Source: Pseudomonas sp. B21-056 (GTDB lineage: Bacteria; Pseudomonadota; Gammaproteobacteria; Pseudomonadales; Pseudomonadaceae). Taken from it: a stretch of DNA of 64,000 nucleotides. Shown piece by piece: positions 1-9,037 of the stretch. A program made the position numbers and the translations under genes. Where the stretch lies: contig NZ_CP087203.1 of the NCBI RefSeq assembly GCF_026016325.1, positions 4,774,001 to 4,838,000 on the forward strand. Reading direction: 5' to 3'. The notes below the pieces were generated by a model, which saw only the letters and a program-made list of their open reading frames with translations, was not told where the DNA came from and ran no database searches. How positions within the stretch are numbered: the first letter of the stretch is position 1; every line of letters starts with the position of its first letter.

Positions 1-39
1 ACCACGACGTTACTCGTCATGACCTGAAGCGTCCACCGC

Positions 40-159
40 TCAGCAGTTGCCCATGCCCAGTTGCAGCAAGGCCAAGCCGCCCTGATGCCAGCCCCACCAG
101 GCAAACGCCAGCAGCAGGACGGCGCCGGCGACAATCAACCAGGGGCCGACGCGACTCAT
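40..159 (-). CDS. small single-span membrane protein (39 aa)
   Basis: A 39-residue protein whose ATG overlaps the TGA of the upstream transporter gene by four bases (ATGA), a sign of translational coupling. Residues 6-24 form one hydrophobic helix ending in a tryptophan-rich face (WWGW), followed by a short tail ending GMGNC. No domain is recognised. The position behind an MFS gene suggests an accessory or stabilising peptide, but this is inference. It could be a chance frame, although the exact overlap and a complete transmembrane helix argue against that. Confidence 0.6.
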   Translation of the reverse strand: MSRVGPWLIVAGAVLLLAFAWWGWHQGGLALLQLGMGNC

Positions 160-1364
160 GCAGCACCGGCCTGGACTTGCAGGCGCGCCACTGGACGCTC
201 GCGCACGGGCCAGTTCAACGCCGCCGCCAACAGGCTGAGCATCACGGCGACCTGCCAGATCAAGTCGTAGCTGCCGGTGCGGTCGTACACCACCCCGCCC
301 AGCCAACCGCCGAGGAACGATCCCAATTGATGGAACAGGAACACGATCCCACCCAGCATCGAGAGATTTCGTACACCGAACAGGGTTGCCACGGTGCCGT
401 TGGTCAAGGGCACCGTGGACAGCCACAGGAAGCCCATCGCCATGCCGAACGCGTAGGCCGTGGTGGTGGTGACCGGTAGCCACAGGAACACCCCGATTAC
501 CACCGCCCGCGCCAGATACAACGCCGTTAGCAGCCGCGGCTTGGACATGCGTCCGCCCAGCCAACCGGCGGTGTAGGTACCGAAGATATTGAACAGCCCG
601 ACCAGGGCCAGCACGGTGGTGCCGACGCTGGCCGGCAGGTGTTGGTCCACCAGGTACGCCGGCAGATGCACACCGATGAACACCACCTGGAAGCCGCAGA
701 CGAAAAAGCCGAACGCCAGCAGCCAGAACCCGGAATGACTGCACGCCTCGCGCAACGCTTCAGACAAGGTTTGCTCATGGCCGGCCAGCGGTGTCGGTGC
801 GTCCTTGAGCATGCTCACCAGCGGCACGATCAGCGCCACCAGCAGGCCCAGGGCCAGCAATGCGGCGGACCAGCCGAGCCAGCCGATCAACCCCAGGGTG
901 CCCGGCAACATGGCGAATTGACCGAAGGAGCCGGCGGCACTGGCGATGCCCATGCCCAGGCTGCGTTTTTCCGGCGGAACGGCCCGACCGACCACCCCTA
1001 GAATCACCGAAAACGACGTGCCGGACAGACCTAGACCAATCAGCAGCCCGGCACTGAGCGACAGCGACCAGGCGGAATCCGACAACCCCATGAACACCAG
1101 GCCCAGGGCGTAGAGCACACCGCCGACCAGCACCACTTTCGCTGCACCGAAGCGATCGGCGAGCGCACCGGTAAAGGGCTGCGCCAGGCCCCAGATCAGG
1201 TTCTGCAAGGCGATGGCGAAGGCGAACACCTCACGGCCCCAGCCGAATTCGCTGCTCATGGGTGCCAGGAACAGCCCGAAGCCATGCCGCACACCCAGGG
1301 ACAACGCCAGGATCAGCGCGCTGCCCACCAGGACCCAACCACAGGTACGCCACATCGATGTCAT
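156..1364 (-). CDS. MFS transporter, MarR-linked
   Basis: A 402-residue inner-membrane protein with the roughly 12 hydrophobic segments and length of the Major Facilitator Superfamily. The loop between helices 2 and 3 carries the family signature (GALADRFG, about residues 67-74), and the N-terminus (GVRHGFGLFLAP) resembles monocarboxylate/oxalate-formate-type porters. The ATG at 1364 is chosen because GGAG lies eight bases upstream. A perfect 12-bp palindrome sits between this gene and the upstream marR gene, so the transporter is probably repressed by that regulator and induced by its substrate. The substrate cannot be read from the sequence. The gene ends in an ATGA overlap with a 39-aa membrane protein. 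Confidence 0.85.
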   Translation of the reverse strand: MTSMWRTCGWVLVGSALILALSLGVRHGFGLFLAPMSSEFGWGREVFAFAIALQNLIWGLAQPFTGALADRFGAAKVVLVGGVLYALGLVFMGLSDSAWSLSLSAGLLIGLGLSGTSFSVILGVVGRAVPPEKRSLGMGIASAAGSFGQFAMLPGTLGLIGWLGWSAALLALGLLVALIVPLVSMLKDAPTPLAGHEQTLSEALREACSHSGFWLLAFGFFVCGFQVVFIGVHLPAYLVDQHLPASVGTTVLALVGLFNIFGTYTAGWLGGRMSKPRLLTALYLARAVVIGVFLWLPVTTTTAYAFGMAMGFLWLSTVPLTNGTVATLFGVRNLSMLGGIVFLFHQLGSFLGGWLGGVVYDRTGSYDLIWQVAVMLSLLAAALNWPVRERPVARLQVQAGAA

Positions 1365-1381
1365 TCTTATTCTCCGCTCGC

Positions 1382-1393
1382 GGGTATATACCC
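1382..1393. promoter_or_regulatory. probable MarR operator 1
   Basis: GGGTATATACCC is a perfect 12-bp palindrome in the 52-bp gap between marR and the MFS gene, 18 bp upstream of the transporter start. A near-identical copy lies in front of marR, so this is the likely binding site of the MarR protein. Assignment is by symmetry, recurrence and position. Confidence 0.7.
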
Positions 1394-1416
1394 ACTTATC
1401 ATCGGACGAACCGGCT

Positions 1417-1821
1417 TCACGCCAGTTCATCCAGCAAGGCCAGCAATGCCGTGCGCTTCTCGGCGCCCAGTTTATCGATCAAGCGTTGTTGCGCCGCTTC
1501 CCAGGCGGGCAGCGCCGCCGCCAGTCGGGTGCGGCCAGCCTCCGTGAGCACGACGATGCGGTTACGCATGTCCTCACCCTCGGCAAGCGCCACCAGCCCC
1601 TCGCCTTCCAGTACCCGAAGATTACGCCCGAGGGTGCTGCGGTCCAGGCCCATGGCCTCGGCCAGGGAGGAAATGCTCGGCTGATCCAGGCGCGCCAGGT
1701 TGCTCAGCAGAGAATACTGGGCGACGTTGATCCCGAAGCCGTCGAGGGCGCCGTCGTAATACCTGCTGACGCCACGGGCGGCACGACGCAGGTTGATGCA
1801 CAGACATTGGGAAGGAAGCAT
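1417..1821 (-). CDS. MarR family transcriptional regulator
   Basis: A 134-residue winged-helix repressor. The HTH region (SSLAEAMGLDRSTLGRNLRV, about residues 51-70) is followed by the wing and a helical dimerisation C-terminus, the usual MarR layout and size. MarR proteins bind palindromes as dimers and release them on binding small phenolic or related ligands. The gene is followed by the MFS transporter, and both have a GTATATACCC-type palindrome upstream, which predicts autorepression and control of the pump. No Shine-Dalgarno sequence precedes the ATG, and a plausible promoter places the transcription start at or next to the A of the start codon, so the mRNA may be leaderless. Confidence 0.85.
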   Translation of the reverse strand: MLPSQCLCINLRRAARGVSRYYDGALDGFGINVAQYSLLSNLARLDQPSISSLAEAMGLDRSTLGRNLRVLEGEGLVALAEGEDMRNRIVVLTEAGRTRLAAALPAWEAAQQRLIDKLGAEKRTALLALLDELA

Positions 1822-1826
1822 GATGC

Positions 1827-1856
1827 GTGTATATACCCGTGACTAAATGAATGCAA
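1827..1856 (-). promoter_or_regulatory. marR promoter with overlapping operator 2
   Basis: Read on the minus strand: -35-like TTGCAT (1851-1856), 17-bp spacer, -10-like TATACA (1828-1833), then six bases to the marR ATG. The operator-like GGGTATATACAC (1827-1838) covers the -10 element. Binding there would block RNA polymerase, which fits autorepression. Confidence 0.55.
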
Positions 1857-1902
1857 ATTTAAATGGACCGGATACTGTAAAGATAACGCCATACCGCAGC
1901 GC

Positions 1903-2008
1903 CGTAGGAGCTGTCGAGCGAAGCGAGGCTGCGATCTTTCCACTGGCAGTTGAATCTCCAGCGAAAGATCAAAAGATCGCAGCCTCGCTTCGCTCGTCAG
2001 CTCCTACA
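1903..2008. repeat. REPIN-like element, family C
   Basis: Two inverted copies of GTAGGAGCTGTCGAGCGAAG... about 40 bp each, separated by a short unique stretch. Similar elements lie at 34020-34124 and 48560-48664. It lies between marR and the end of the cobalamin operon. Confidence 0.8.
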
Positions 2009-2037
2009 GAATCCGAGCGCCACAAAAAAACACACCG

Positions 2038-2769
2038 TCAGATCAATACCGCTCCCACCAACACAACCATCTCCAGCAGCTCCAGCAAGGCCCCCGCCGT
2101 ATCGCCGGTGCACCCACCCAGCCGGCGTAGCATCATCTGCCGCAACCCGACGAATACCACCGCGGCGACGATCAACGCCCAGACCCCGGCCCAGCCCGTC
2201 ACCAGCACACAGCCCAGCGCACAGAGCGACAAGACCTGCCACCCCGCAGGTCGCGGCAGATGATCGGCGAGCGCCTGGCCCAACCCGCCGGCCCGCACAT
2301 AAGGGGTGGTCAGGAACAGGCCCAGCAGCGCGGCACGCCCGAGTACCGGCACGATGACCAGCATCAGGGCTTGTCCCTGTTCGAGCAGCGCCAGCAACGC
2401 GGCGAACTTGAGCAGCAGCACCAATACCAAGGTGATCACGGCAATCGGCCCGCTGCGCGGGTCTTTCATGATCAGCAGCGTGCGTTCGCGGTCGCCAAAG
2501 CCACCGAGCCAGGCATCAGCGCTGTCGGCCAAACCATCCAGGTGCAGACCGCCACTGAGCAGCACCCATGCCGTCAGCAACAGCGCGCCATGCAGCAGCA
2601 ACGGCGTGCCGAGCAGCAAAGCGTTGAAGGCCCACAGCAAAACACCGAACAACAACCCCACCAGCGGATAGAACAGCAGCGACCGGCCAAGCTGCGCCGG
2701 CTCCGGCATGCCCGGCAGGCGAACCGGCAGGCTGCTGAGAAATTGCAGGGCGATCCAGAACGGCAGCAT
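2038..2769 (-). CDS. cobS: adenosylcobinamide-GDP ribazoletransferase (cobalamin synthase)
   Basis: A 243-residue integral membrane protein that joins adenosylcobinamide-GDP and alpha-ribazole (or its phosphate) to give adenosylcobalamin (phosphate), the last assembly step. It shows several hydrophobic helices and the conserved acidic loop GGLHLDGLADSADAWLGG (about residues 74-91), where the aspartates bind metal. Length matches the family. It is the last gene of the operon, starting two bases after the cobC stop. A REP element follows downstream. Confidence 0.95.
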   Translation of the reverse strand: MLPFWIALQFLSSLPVRLPGMPEPAQLGRSLLFYPLVGLLFGVLLWAFNALLLGTPLLLHGALLLTAWVLLSGGLHLDGLADSADAWLGGFGDRERTLLIMKDPRSGPIAVITLVLVLLLKFAALLALLEQGQALMLVIVPVLGRAALLGLFLTTPYVRAGGLGQALADHLPRPAGWQVLSLCALGCVLVTGWAGVWALIVAAVVFVGLRQMMLRRLGGCTGDTAGALLELLEMVVLVGAVLI

Positions 2770-2771
2770 CC

Positions 2772-3347
2772 TCAGTTCATCTCCGTAAACACTGAGCCGG
2801 ACGACACCCGCAGGGAAAACAGCGCGCCGTGGCCCACTTCAACGTTGAGTAATTGCTCCCGGGGCAGGCCTCTGGCCCGGGCCAGCAACAATTTCATCAC
2901 GCCGCCATGGCTGACCAGCAGCACCCGCTGCCCCGCATAAGCTGCGTGCAGGCGCTCCACCGCCGCCAGGACCCGCGTCGAAAACGCCAGCACCGGCTCA
3001 CCATCGGGAGGGGTGAACTCATAAGGATCGGCCCAGAACCGGCCCAGGGCCTCGGCGTCAGTGTCCATCAACGCCGCAGCGCTACGCCCCTCCCAGGCAC
3101 CGAAATGCAGTTCTTGCAAATCGGCGTCCAAGTGCACCGGTACGTTGAGGCGGCTGCCGAGCTGCTCGGCGAAACGCGCACAACGCTGCAACGGCGAACT
3201 CACCAGCCGATCCCAAGGGCCATCCCCTGCTACAGCCGCCTGCATCTGTTCCCAGCCCCTGGCCGTCAAGGCATCGTCGAGGCTGCCACGCAACCCGCCA
3301 CCCAATTCGGTTTCGCCATGGCGCAGCAGGTCCAGGCGCAAGGTCAT
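2772..3347 (-). CDS. cobC: alpha-ribazole phosphatase / histidine phosphatase family protein
   Basis: A 191-residue phosphoglycerate-mutase-like phosphatase. The N-terminal LLRHGET motif (residues 8-14) carries the phospho-accepting histidine, and a second catalytic histidine is in VSHGGVMK (about residues 145-152). In B12 synthesis this enzyme removes the 5'-phosphate from alpha-ribazole phosphate or from cobalamin phosphate. It overlaps cobT by four bases and sits between cobT and cobS, which supports the pathway role over a general phosphatase. Confidence 0.92.
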   Translation of the reverse strand: MTLRLDLLRHGETELGGGLRGSLDDALTARGWEQMQAAVAGDGPWDRLVSSPLQRCARFAEQLGSRLNVPVHLDADLQELHFGAWEGRSAAALMDTDAEALGRFWADPYEFTPPDGEPVLAFSTRVLAAVERLHAAYAGQRVLLVSHGGVMKLLLARARGLPREQLLNVEVGHGALFSLRVSSGSVFTEMN

Positions 3348-4399
3348 GCCGGGCGATCCGCCACGGCCGCTTCGGCAAACGTCGCCATCTGCCCGTGCAG
3401 GTCACAGGCCAGGCGCAACAGCGGTACCGCCAGCGCAGCGCCACTGCCCTCGCCCAGGCGCAGGCCCAGGTCGAGCAGCGGTTCGGCGCCAAGGGTTTCC
3501 AGGACGTGGCGATGCCCCGGTTCGGCGCCGCGATGGCCGAACAGCAACCATGGCCGGCACCCGGGATTGAGGCGCACCGCCACCAGCGCGGCGACGCTGC
3601 AGATGAATCCGTCCACCAGCACCGCGATGCCCTGCTGGGCGCAGGCCAGGTATGCACCGGCCAGCGCTGCGATTTCAAACCCGCCCAGGTTGAACAGCGT
3701 CTGCAACGGATCGTTGCACTGGGCTCGGTGCATCGCCAGGGCACGCTCGATCACCTGGGCCTTGTGACTGACACCCGCCGCGTCCAACCCCGTACCCGGC
3801 CCGACCAGGTGCGCCACCGGGCAATCGAGCAAGGCACAGGCCAGGGCACTGGCCGCCGTGGTGTTGCCGATGCCCATCTCACCACCGATGAACAACTGCG
3901 CGCCGCTGGCGGTTGCACGGGCCACGCTGTCGCGCCCCGCTTGCAGGGCCTGTTCGCCCTGGACCGCGGTCATCGCCGGGCCCTGGACGAAATTCGCCGT
4001 GCCGTGCCCGACGTGCAGATGCCGCACACCGGGCAGGTCCAGCGACGGGTTCACGGTCCCCAGGTCCACGACCTCCAACCCGGCGCCCAATTGCCGCGCC
4101 AGAACACTGATGGCCGCGCCGCCGCTGACGAAGTTGAGCAGCATCTGCCCGGTGACTTCCTGGGGAAAGGCCGACACGCCCTCGGCCACCACCCCATGGT
4201 CGCCGGCAAAAATCGCGATCCACAGTTGATCCAGGCTCGGCTTGACCTGCCCTTGCAGGCCCGCCAGTTGCACCGCCACCGACTCGAGCCGGCCCAGGGA
4301 GCCGGCTGGCTTGGTCAATTGTTGCTGACGGGCCGCGGCCTGTTCCTGGGCCTGGGTATCAAGGGACTTGCACGGGTCCAGCCACCAGCGGTGATTCAT
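3344..4399 (-). CDS. cobT: nicotinate-nucleotide--dimethylbenzimidazole phosphoribosyltransferase
   Basis: A 351-residue enzyme that activates the lower ligand by transferring phosphoribose from nicotinate mononucleotide to 5,6-dimethylbenzimidazole. Family motifs include [19 protein letters not shown] (about residues 61-79), [13 protein letters not shown] (about 172-184) and the C-terminal glycine-rich [12 protein letters not shown] region that holds the catalytic glutamate. The ATG at 4399 is preferred to upstream in-frame codons because it makes a four-base overlap with the cobU stop and gives the usual length. BluB in the same operon supplies the dimethylbenzimidazole. Confidence 0.95.
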   Translation of the reverse strand: MNHRWWLDPCKSLDTQAQEQAAARQQQLTKPAGSLGRLESVAVQLAGLQGQVKPSLDQLWIAIFAGDHGVVAEGVSAFPQEVTGQMLLNFVSGGAAISVLARQLGAGLEVVDLGTVNPSLDLPGVRHLHVGHGTANFVQGPAMTAVQGEQALQAGRDSVARATASGAQLFIGGEMGIGNTTAASALACALLDCPVAHLVGPGTGLDAAGVSHKAQVIERALAMHRAQCNDPLQTLFNLGGFEIAALAGAYLACAQQGIAVLVDGFICSVAALVAVRLNPGCRPWLLFGHRGAEPGHRHVLETLGAEPLLDLGLRLGEGSGAALAVPLLRLACDLHGQMATFAEAAVADRPA

Positions 4400-4917
4400 A
4401 ACGCAGTACCTTTGAGGGTCAGGGGCAGGCCGGCAACGGTCAGCACGACACGCTGACAACGCTCGGCCAAGGCTTGATGCAGCCAACCGGCTTCATCGAC
4501 ATAACGGCGAGTCAACTCGCCCAGCGGCACGACACCCATCCCGGTCTCGTTGCTGACAAAAATGATTTCACCGGGCAATGCGGCCACGCAATCCAGCAGG
4601 GCCTCACGTTCGGTAGCCAATTGTTGCGCGTCTTCGAGCATCAGCAGATTGGTCAGCCACAGGGTCAGGCAATCCACCAGCAGGCAGTGTCCGAGCGCCG
4701 CGTTTTCCCGCAGCACCCGAGCCAGGGCCAACGGCTCTTCCACCAACGCCCATTCGGCCGGACGACGAGTGCGATGCAGGGCGACCCGCTCGTTCATCTC
4801 GCCGTCCAGGGGTTGGCTGGTGGCGATGTAGGTCACTGGCAAGCGAGTGTCCGCCGCGAGTTTTTCAGCCAGGCGACTCTTGCCGGAGCGGGCGCCGCCG
4901 AGGATCAGTTGGAGCAT
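4396..4917 (-). CDS. cobU: bifunctional adenosylcobinamide kinase/adenosylcobinamide-phosphate guanylyltransferase
   Basis: A 173-residue P-loop enzyme (also called CobP) that phosphorylates adenosylcobinamide and then attaches GMP. The Walker A motif GGARSGKS lies at residues 6-13, the catalytic His region ALHRTRRP at about 46-53, and [11 protein letters not shown] at about 112-122. The ATG at 4917 has AAGG upstream; the upstream TTG at 4935 is less likely. A REPIN separates it from cobQ, the only real gap in the operon, so a second promoter or processing site may lie there. Confidence 0.95.
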   Translation of the reverse strand: MLQLILGGARSGKSRLAEKLAADTRLPVTYIATSQPLDGEMNERVALHRTRRPAEWALVEEPLALARVLRENAALGHCLLVDCLTLWLTNLLMLEDAQQLATEREALLDCVAALPGEIIFVSNETGMGVVPLGELTRRYVDEAGWLHQALAERCQRVVLTVAGLPLTLKGTAL

Positions 4918-4958
4918 GGTGTATTTACCTTTCAAATAGGCGGTGTTGCTGCCGGCGC

Positions 4959-5036
4959 CATCGCGAACAGGCTCGCTCCCACATTGGCCCGGTGTTCACA
5001 ATCCCCTGTGGGAGCGAGCCTGCTCGCGATAGGGCC
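4959..5036. repeat. REPIN, family A
   Basis: Inverted pair of GGGAGCGAGCCTGCTCGCGA-type sequences about 35 bp apart. It lies inside the cob operon between cobQ and cobU, where it may stabilise the upstream mRNA. Confidence 0.85.
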
Positions 5037-5048
5037 GGCCCAGCCACC

Positions 5049-6500
5049 CTAGATCCCACAGAGTTCACGCAACAACCCGGTATCCAGATGCTTCTCCACC
5101 AGATCCGCCAACCGCTCGATATCCCGCTCGCGCAAGCCGTGGTAATCCACCGCTTGCACGTCCGCCAACCCGGCCCAACGCAACAAGGCACTGCAAGCCT
5201 GCGCAGACTCGAACAAGCCGTGCAGGTAAGTGCCGAAAATCTGCCCATCAAGGCTTTGGGCACCGTCGCAGCGGCCGTCATCCAATTGCACCGAGGGGTG
5301 TTCCAGGGCCGGGCCGACGGTCACGCCGGCATGGATCTCATAGCCACTGACCTCGGCATTTTCCAAGGTCAATCGCCCTCGAACATTGCGCAGTTGCTTC
5401 TCCTGCTCCAGGGTCGTCTCGAACGCCAGCAGCCCGAGCCCGGCGCTGGAGCCCGGCGCGCCTTCCAGCCCCAGCGGATCGTGGACCTGCTGGCCGAGCA
5501 TCTGCAAACCGCCGCAGATCCCCAGCAGCTTGCCGCCGTAGCGCAGATGCCGCTGGATGGCCGCTTCCCAGCCTTGGGCCCGCAGGTGGGCCAGGTCGCT
5601 GCGCACGCTTTTCGAACCCGGCAGGATGATCAAGTCGGCCGACGGAATGGCCTGGCCGGGGCCAATGAATTGCAGGTCAACCTGCGGGTGCAGGCGCAGC
5701 GGATCGAAATCGGTGTGATTGCTGAGGCGCGGCAGCACCGGCACCACCACCTTGAGCACCTGTTCGGCCTTGTCGGTCTGACGCTGATCGAGACCGTCCT
5801 CGGCCTCCAGATGCAGGTCCATCACGTAGGGCAGTACGCCCACCACCGGTTTGCCGGTGCGCGCTTCCAGCCAGTCCAGGCCCGGTTGCAGCAAAGCGAG
5901 GTCGCCGCGAAAACGATTGATGATGAAGCCCTTGACCCGCGCCTGTTCGCTGGGCGAAAGCAGTTCCAGGGTGCCCACCAGATGGGCGAAGACCCCGCCG
6001 CGATTGATATCGGCGATCAACAGCACCGGGCAGTCCACCGCTTCGGCAAAGCCCATGTTGGCGATGTCACCGGCACGCAGATTGATCTCGGCCGGCGACC
6101 CCGCGCCCTCCACCATCACCACCGGATACGCTGCGCTCAAACGCTCGTGGGAGGCCAGCACCGCCTGCATCGCGATGGCCTTGTAATCGTGATAGGCCAT
6201 GGCATTCATGGTGGTGACCGCCCGGCCATGGATGATGACTTGGGCCCCCGTGTCGCTGTTGGGTTTGAGCAGCACCGGGTTCATGTCGGTGTGCGGCTCG
6301 AGGCCGGCGGCCTGGGCCTGCACGGCCTGGGCGCGGCCGATTTCGCCGCCGTCGGTGGTGACGGCGCTGTTGAGGGCCATGTTCTGCGGCTTGAACGGCA
6401 CCACGTCCACGCCCTGGCGCCTGACCCAGCGGCACAGCGCCGTGACCAGGGTACTTTTACCGGCATCGGACGTGGTGCCCTGTACCATCACTGTGGTCAT
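5049..6500 (-). CDS. cobQ: cobyric acid synthase
   Basis: A 483-residue glutamine-dependent amidase that aminates four side chains (b, d, e, g) of adenosylcobyrinate a,c-diamide. The N-terminal dethiobiotin-synthetase-like ATPase domain starts with the P-loop [10 protein letters not shown] (residues 8-17). The C-terminal class I glutamine amidotransferase domain has the nucleophile loop [10 protein letters not shown] (about residues 326-335) and a late GTYLHGLFE motif (about 421-429) with the catalytic histidine. The start overlaps the cobD stop by four bases. Length is normal. Confidence 0.96.
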   Translation of the reverse strand: MTTVMVQGTTSDAGKSTLVTALCRWVRRQGVDVVPFKPQNMALNSAVTTDGGEIGRAQAVQAQAAGLEPHTDMNPVLLKPNSDTGAQVIIHGRAVTTMNAMAYHDYKAIAMQAVLASHERLSAAYPVVMVEGAGSPAEINLRAGDIANMGFAEAVDCPVLLIADINRGGVFAHLVGTLELLSPSEQARVKGFIINRFRGDLALLQPGLDWLEARTGKPVVGVLPYVMDLHLEAEDGLDQRQTDKAEQVLKVVVPVLPRLSNHTDFDPLRLHPQVDLQFIGPGQAIPSADLIILPGSKSVRSDLAHLRAQGWEAAIQRHLRYGGKLLGICGGLQMLGQQVHDPLGLEGAPGSSAGLGLLAFETTLEQEKQLRNVRGRLTLENAEVSGYEIHAGVTVGPALEHPSVQLDDGRCDGAQSLDGQIFGTYLHGLFESAQACSALLRWAGLADVQAVDYHGLRERDIERLADLVEKHLDTGLLRELCGI

Positions 6501-7489
6501 TGGAAATCCTTGGCGTAGGCCTCGAAAGCCTGTTCGAGGCGCAGGAATTCGGCCTCATCGGCCGGCAACCCGAAGCGCAGGCTGCTGTTGTTCGTGAACA
6601 ACCGCAGGAGAATGCCGCGATGGGCCATAAAGTCGTGGAGCACCTGGGCGTGCTCGGTGACCAGCCACTGGAACAACCCGCAACCACCCTGAGGCTTGAA
6701 GCCGTGACGGGCCAGCGTCAGCGCCAGGCGTTGGCTGGCGGCTTCGCAGCGCTGTTGCTGACGGATGTGAGCAGCGGTGTCGAGCAAACAGACTTGACCA
6801 AGGACCCGGGTCGGCCCACTGACGGCCCACGGTCCGACCTGTTCGGCGAGCAGCCTGAGCAAGTGTTGCTCGGCCAGGACAAACCCCAGGCGAACCCCGG
6901 CCAGGCCAAAGAACTTGCCGAACGAACGCAGCACGATCAGCCCGACCTGATGGGCATGGGTGGCCAGGCTCAGTTGCGGAGTGACATCCATGAAAGCCTC
7001 GTCCACCACCAGCCAGCCACCGCGCTGGGCCAGTCGGGCGTGCCAATCCAGCAAACGTTCAGGACTCAGGCTCAGGCCCGTGGGATTGTTCGGGTTGACC
7101 ACCACCAGCACATCGAGGCTGTCGAGGAAGAAATCCACTTCCGCTTCCAGCACTTCACGCACGATGTAACCGCTGCGGCGCCAGGCTTCGGCGTGCTCGG
7201 CGTAACAGGGCGACAGCACGCCGACCTTGCCGCTGCGACGCAGGCGCGGCAGCAGTTGGATGGCCATTTGCGAACCGGCCACTGGTAGCACATGGCTCGC
7301 ACCGTAATAAGTGCAGGCCGCCTGCTCCAGCCCGTCATCGGTTTCAGGCAGACGCGCCCAGGCCCGCAATGGAATCGCCGGGACGTCGAACGGCCACGGC
7401 GCCAGGCCACTGGACAAGTCGAGCCAATCCGCCTCGGCAATGCCGTATTGCCGGGCTGCTTTACGCAGGCGTCCGCCGTGCTCAAGCAT
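6497..7489 (-). CDS. cobD: threonine-phosphate decarboxylase (aminopropanol phosphate arm)
   Basis: A 330-residue PLP enzyme of the HisC-like aminotransferase fold (called CobC in the aerobic-pathway naming). It converts L-threonine-O-3-phosphate to (R)-1-amino-2-propanol phosphate for the nucleotide loop. NPNNPTG (about residues 132-138) and the PLP-lysine motif [15 protein letters not shown] (about residues 188-202) are visible. It overlaps cbiB by eight bases and cobQ by four, so the three products are probably made together; CbiB uses its product directly. Confidence 0.92.
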   Translation of the reverse strand: MLEHGGRLRKAARQYGIAEADWLDLSSGLAPWPFDVPAIPLRAWARLPETDDGLEQAACTYYGASHVLPVAGSQMAIQLLPRLRRSGKVGVLSPCYAEHAEAWRRSGYIVREVLEAEVDFFLDSLDVLVVVNPNNPTGLSLSPERLLDWHARLAQRGGWLVVDEAFMDVTPQLSLATHAHQVGLIVLRSFGKFFGLAGVRLGFVLAEQHLLRLLAEQVGPWAVSGPTRVLGQVCLLDTAAHIRQQQRCEAASQRLALTLARHGFKPQGGCGLFQWLVTEHAQVLHDFMAHRGILLRLFTNNSSLRFGLPADEAEFLRLEQAFEAYAKDFQ

Positions 7490-8390
7490 AGAACTCAGCT
7501 CCCAGGCAGAGAATCAGCAACCACAACCATACGCCGCGCTGCACCAGTTGCCAGCCGCGATCAATGGAATCGGCACTCGCCGGCACGCCCTCGCCCAGGG
7601 GTGGACGCTGATGCAGTTCGCCGTGATACACCGCCGCACCACCCAGCTCGACACCCAGCGCACCGGCACCGGCGGCCATGACAGGCCCGGCATTGGGGCT
7701 GTCCCAGGTCGGGCCCTGGCTGCGCCAGCACTGGAGCGCCAGACGGGTTTTTCCCAGCAGCGCGTAGGTCAACGCCACCAGCCGTGCCGGAATGTAGTTG
7801 AGCACGTCGTCGATTTTTGCCGCCGCCCAGCCGAAGCGCTCGAAGCGTTCATTGCGGTAACCCCACATCGCGTCGAGGGTATTGCTCAAGCGATACAACA
7901 CCACGCCGGGCGCCCCCGCCACGGCGAACCAGAACAGCGCGGCGAATACCGCGTCGCTACCGTTTTCCAGCACCGACTCGGTGGCTGCCCGGGCGACGGC
8001 GGTTTCGTCCAGCTCACGGGTTTCGCGGCTGACCAGATAGCCGACACGCTGGCGCGCTTCGTCCAGATCGCCGCTGCGCAGCGCCCGGGCCACCGGCTCG
8101 ACGTGTTCACCAAGGCTGCGCAGGCCGAGGGCGCAGTACAACGCCAGGATGTCCACCAGCCAACCCACCAGCGGCGCCCAGGACAGGGCCGTGGCGAGCA
8201 AGGTCAGCGGCACCACCGCAATCACCCACGCGGTCACCCCATGGCTGCGCCAGCCGCGCCCGCCGGAGTTGAAGCGCTGTTCGATGCGATCGGCAAACCG
8301 GCCGAACGCCACCAGCGGATGCCAACGCCGGGGCTCGCCCAGCAGTGCATCCAGCGCTACGGCGGCGGCACTGAGCAACGCCACACTCAT
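7482..8390 (-). CDS. cbiB: adenosylcobinamide-phosphate synthase
   Basis: A 302-residue polytopic membrane protein (CobD in aerobic naming) that attaches aminopropanol phosphate to adenosylcobyric acid. Family features include [24 protein letters not shown] (split here at about residues 14-20 and 22-37), the loop [26 protein letters not shown] (charged and WAAAKxDD) and a C-terminal hydrophobic helix. The ATG at 8390 is chosen because it overlaps the bluB stop by four bases. Confidence 0.95.
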   Translation of the reverse strand: MSVALLSAAAVALDALLGEPRRWHPLVAFGRFADRIEQRFNSGGRGWRSHGVTAWVIAVVPLTLLATALSWAPLVGWLVDILALYCALGLRSLGEHVEPVARALRSGDLDEARQRVGYLVSRETRELDETAVARAATESVLENGSDAVFAALFWFAVAGAPGVVLYRLSNTLDAMWGYRNERFERFGWAAAKIDDVLNYIPARLVALTYALLGKTRLALQCWRSQGPTWDSPNAGPVMAAGAGALGVELGGAAVYHGELHQRPPLGEGVPASADSIDRGWQLVQRGVWLWLLILCLGAEFYA

Positions 8391-9037
8391 GGGTTTACTC
8401 CCCAATGGTTTTCATAAAGCAGTTCATTGAGTGAACGCGGTTGCGCCCAGCCCTCCAGGGCGAGCATCGGTGCCGGATAAAAGCTTTCTACCGGGCCGAG
8501 ACAGAGTATCGCCAGGGGCTTGGCCCCCGCAGGCAGGCCCAGCAGATCGGCCAGGGCCTGGGGCTCGAACAGCGACACCCAGCCCATCCCCAGCCCTTCG
8601 GCGCGGGAAGCCAGCCACAGGTTCTGGATCGCGCAGGACAGCGAGGCGAGGTCCATTTCCGGCAAGGTCCGCCGGCCGAAGATGTGCCGCTCGCGATCAT
8701 CCATCAACGCCGCCACCAGCACTTCGGCGCAGTCATTGATGCCTTCGACCTTGAGCTTCATGAATTCATCGCTGCGTTCGCCGAGGGCCTCGGCGGTGCG
8801 GATGCGCTCTTGTTCCACCAGTTGCCGGATGTCTGCACGCAATGCGCGGTCGCTGATGCGGATGAACCGCCACGGTTGCATCAGGCCCACGCTGGGCGCC
8901 TGGTGGGCGGCCTCCAGCAGGCGACGCAGCAGCTGCGGTTCCAGCGTGCCGCCGATGAAGTGGCGCATGTCGCGGCGTTCGGCGATGGCGCGGTAGATGG
9001 CGTCGCGTTCGGCCTTAGGAAATGCGTTGTCAGTCAT
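8387..9037 (-). CDS. bluB: 5,6-dimethylbenzimidazole synthase
   Basis: A 216-residue flavin destructase of the nitroreductase fold that breaks down reduced FMN with oxygen to make 5,6-dimethylbenzimidazole, the lower ligand of B12. RRDMRHF (residues 22-28) and the conserved [15 protein letters not shown] stretch (about residues 45-59) are typical of BluB rather than other nitroreductases. It starts inside the cobB stop (ATGA). Its presence together with cobT shows that true cobalamin with a DMB ligand can be made aerobically. Confidence 0.95.
   Translation of the reverse strand: MTDNAFPKAERDAIYRAIAERRDMRHFIGGTLEPQLLRRLLEAAHQAPSVGLMQPWRFIRISDRALRADIRQLVEQERIRTAEALGERSDEFMKLKVEGINDCAEVLVAALMDDRERHIFGRRTLPEMDLASLSCAIQNLWLASRAEGLGMGWVSLFEPQALADLLGLPAGAKPLAILCLGPVESFYPAPMLALEGWAQPRSLNELLYENHWGVNP

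Noticed and set aside
4992..6518. A 508-codon open frame antisense to cobQ
   Set aside because: No domain, and it runs through the REPIN; cobQ on the minus strand is unambiguous.
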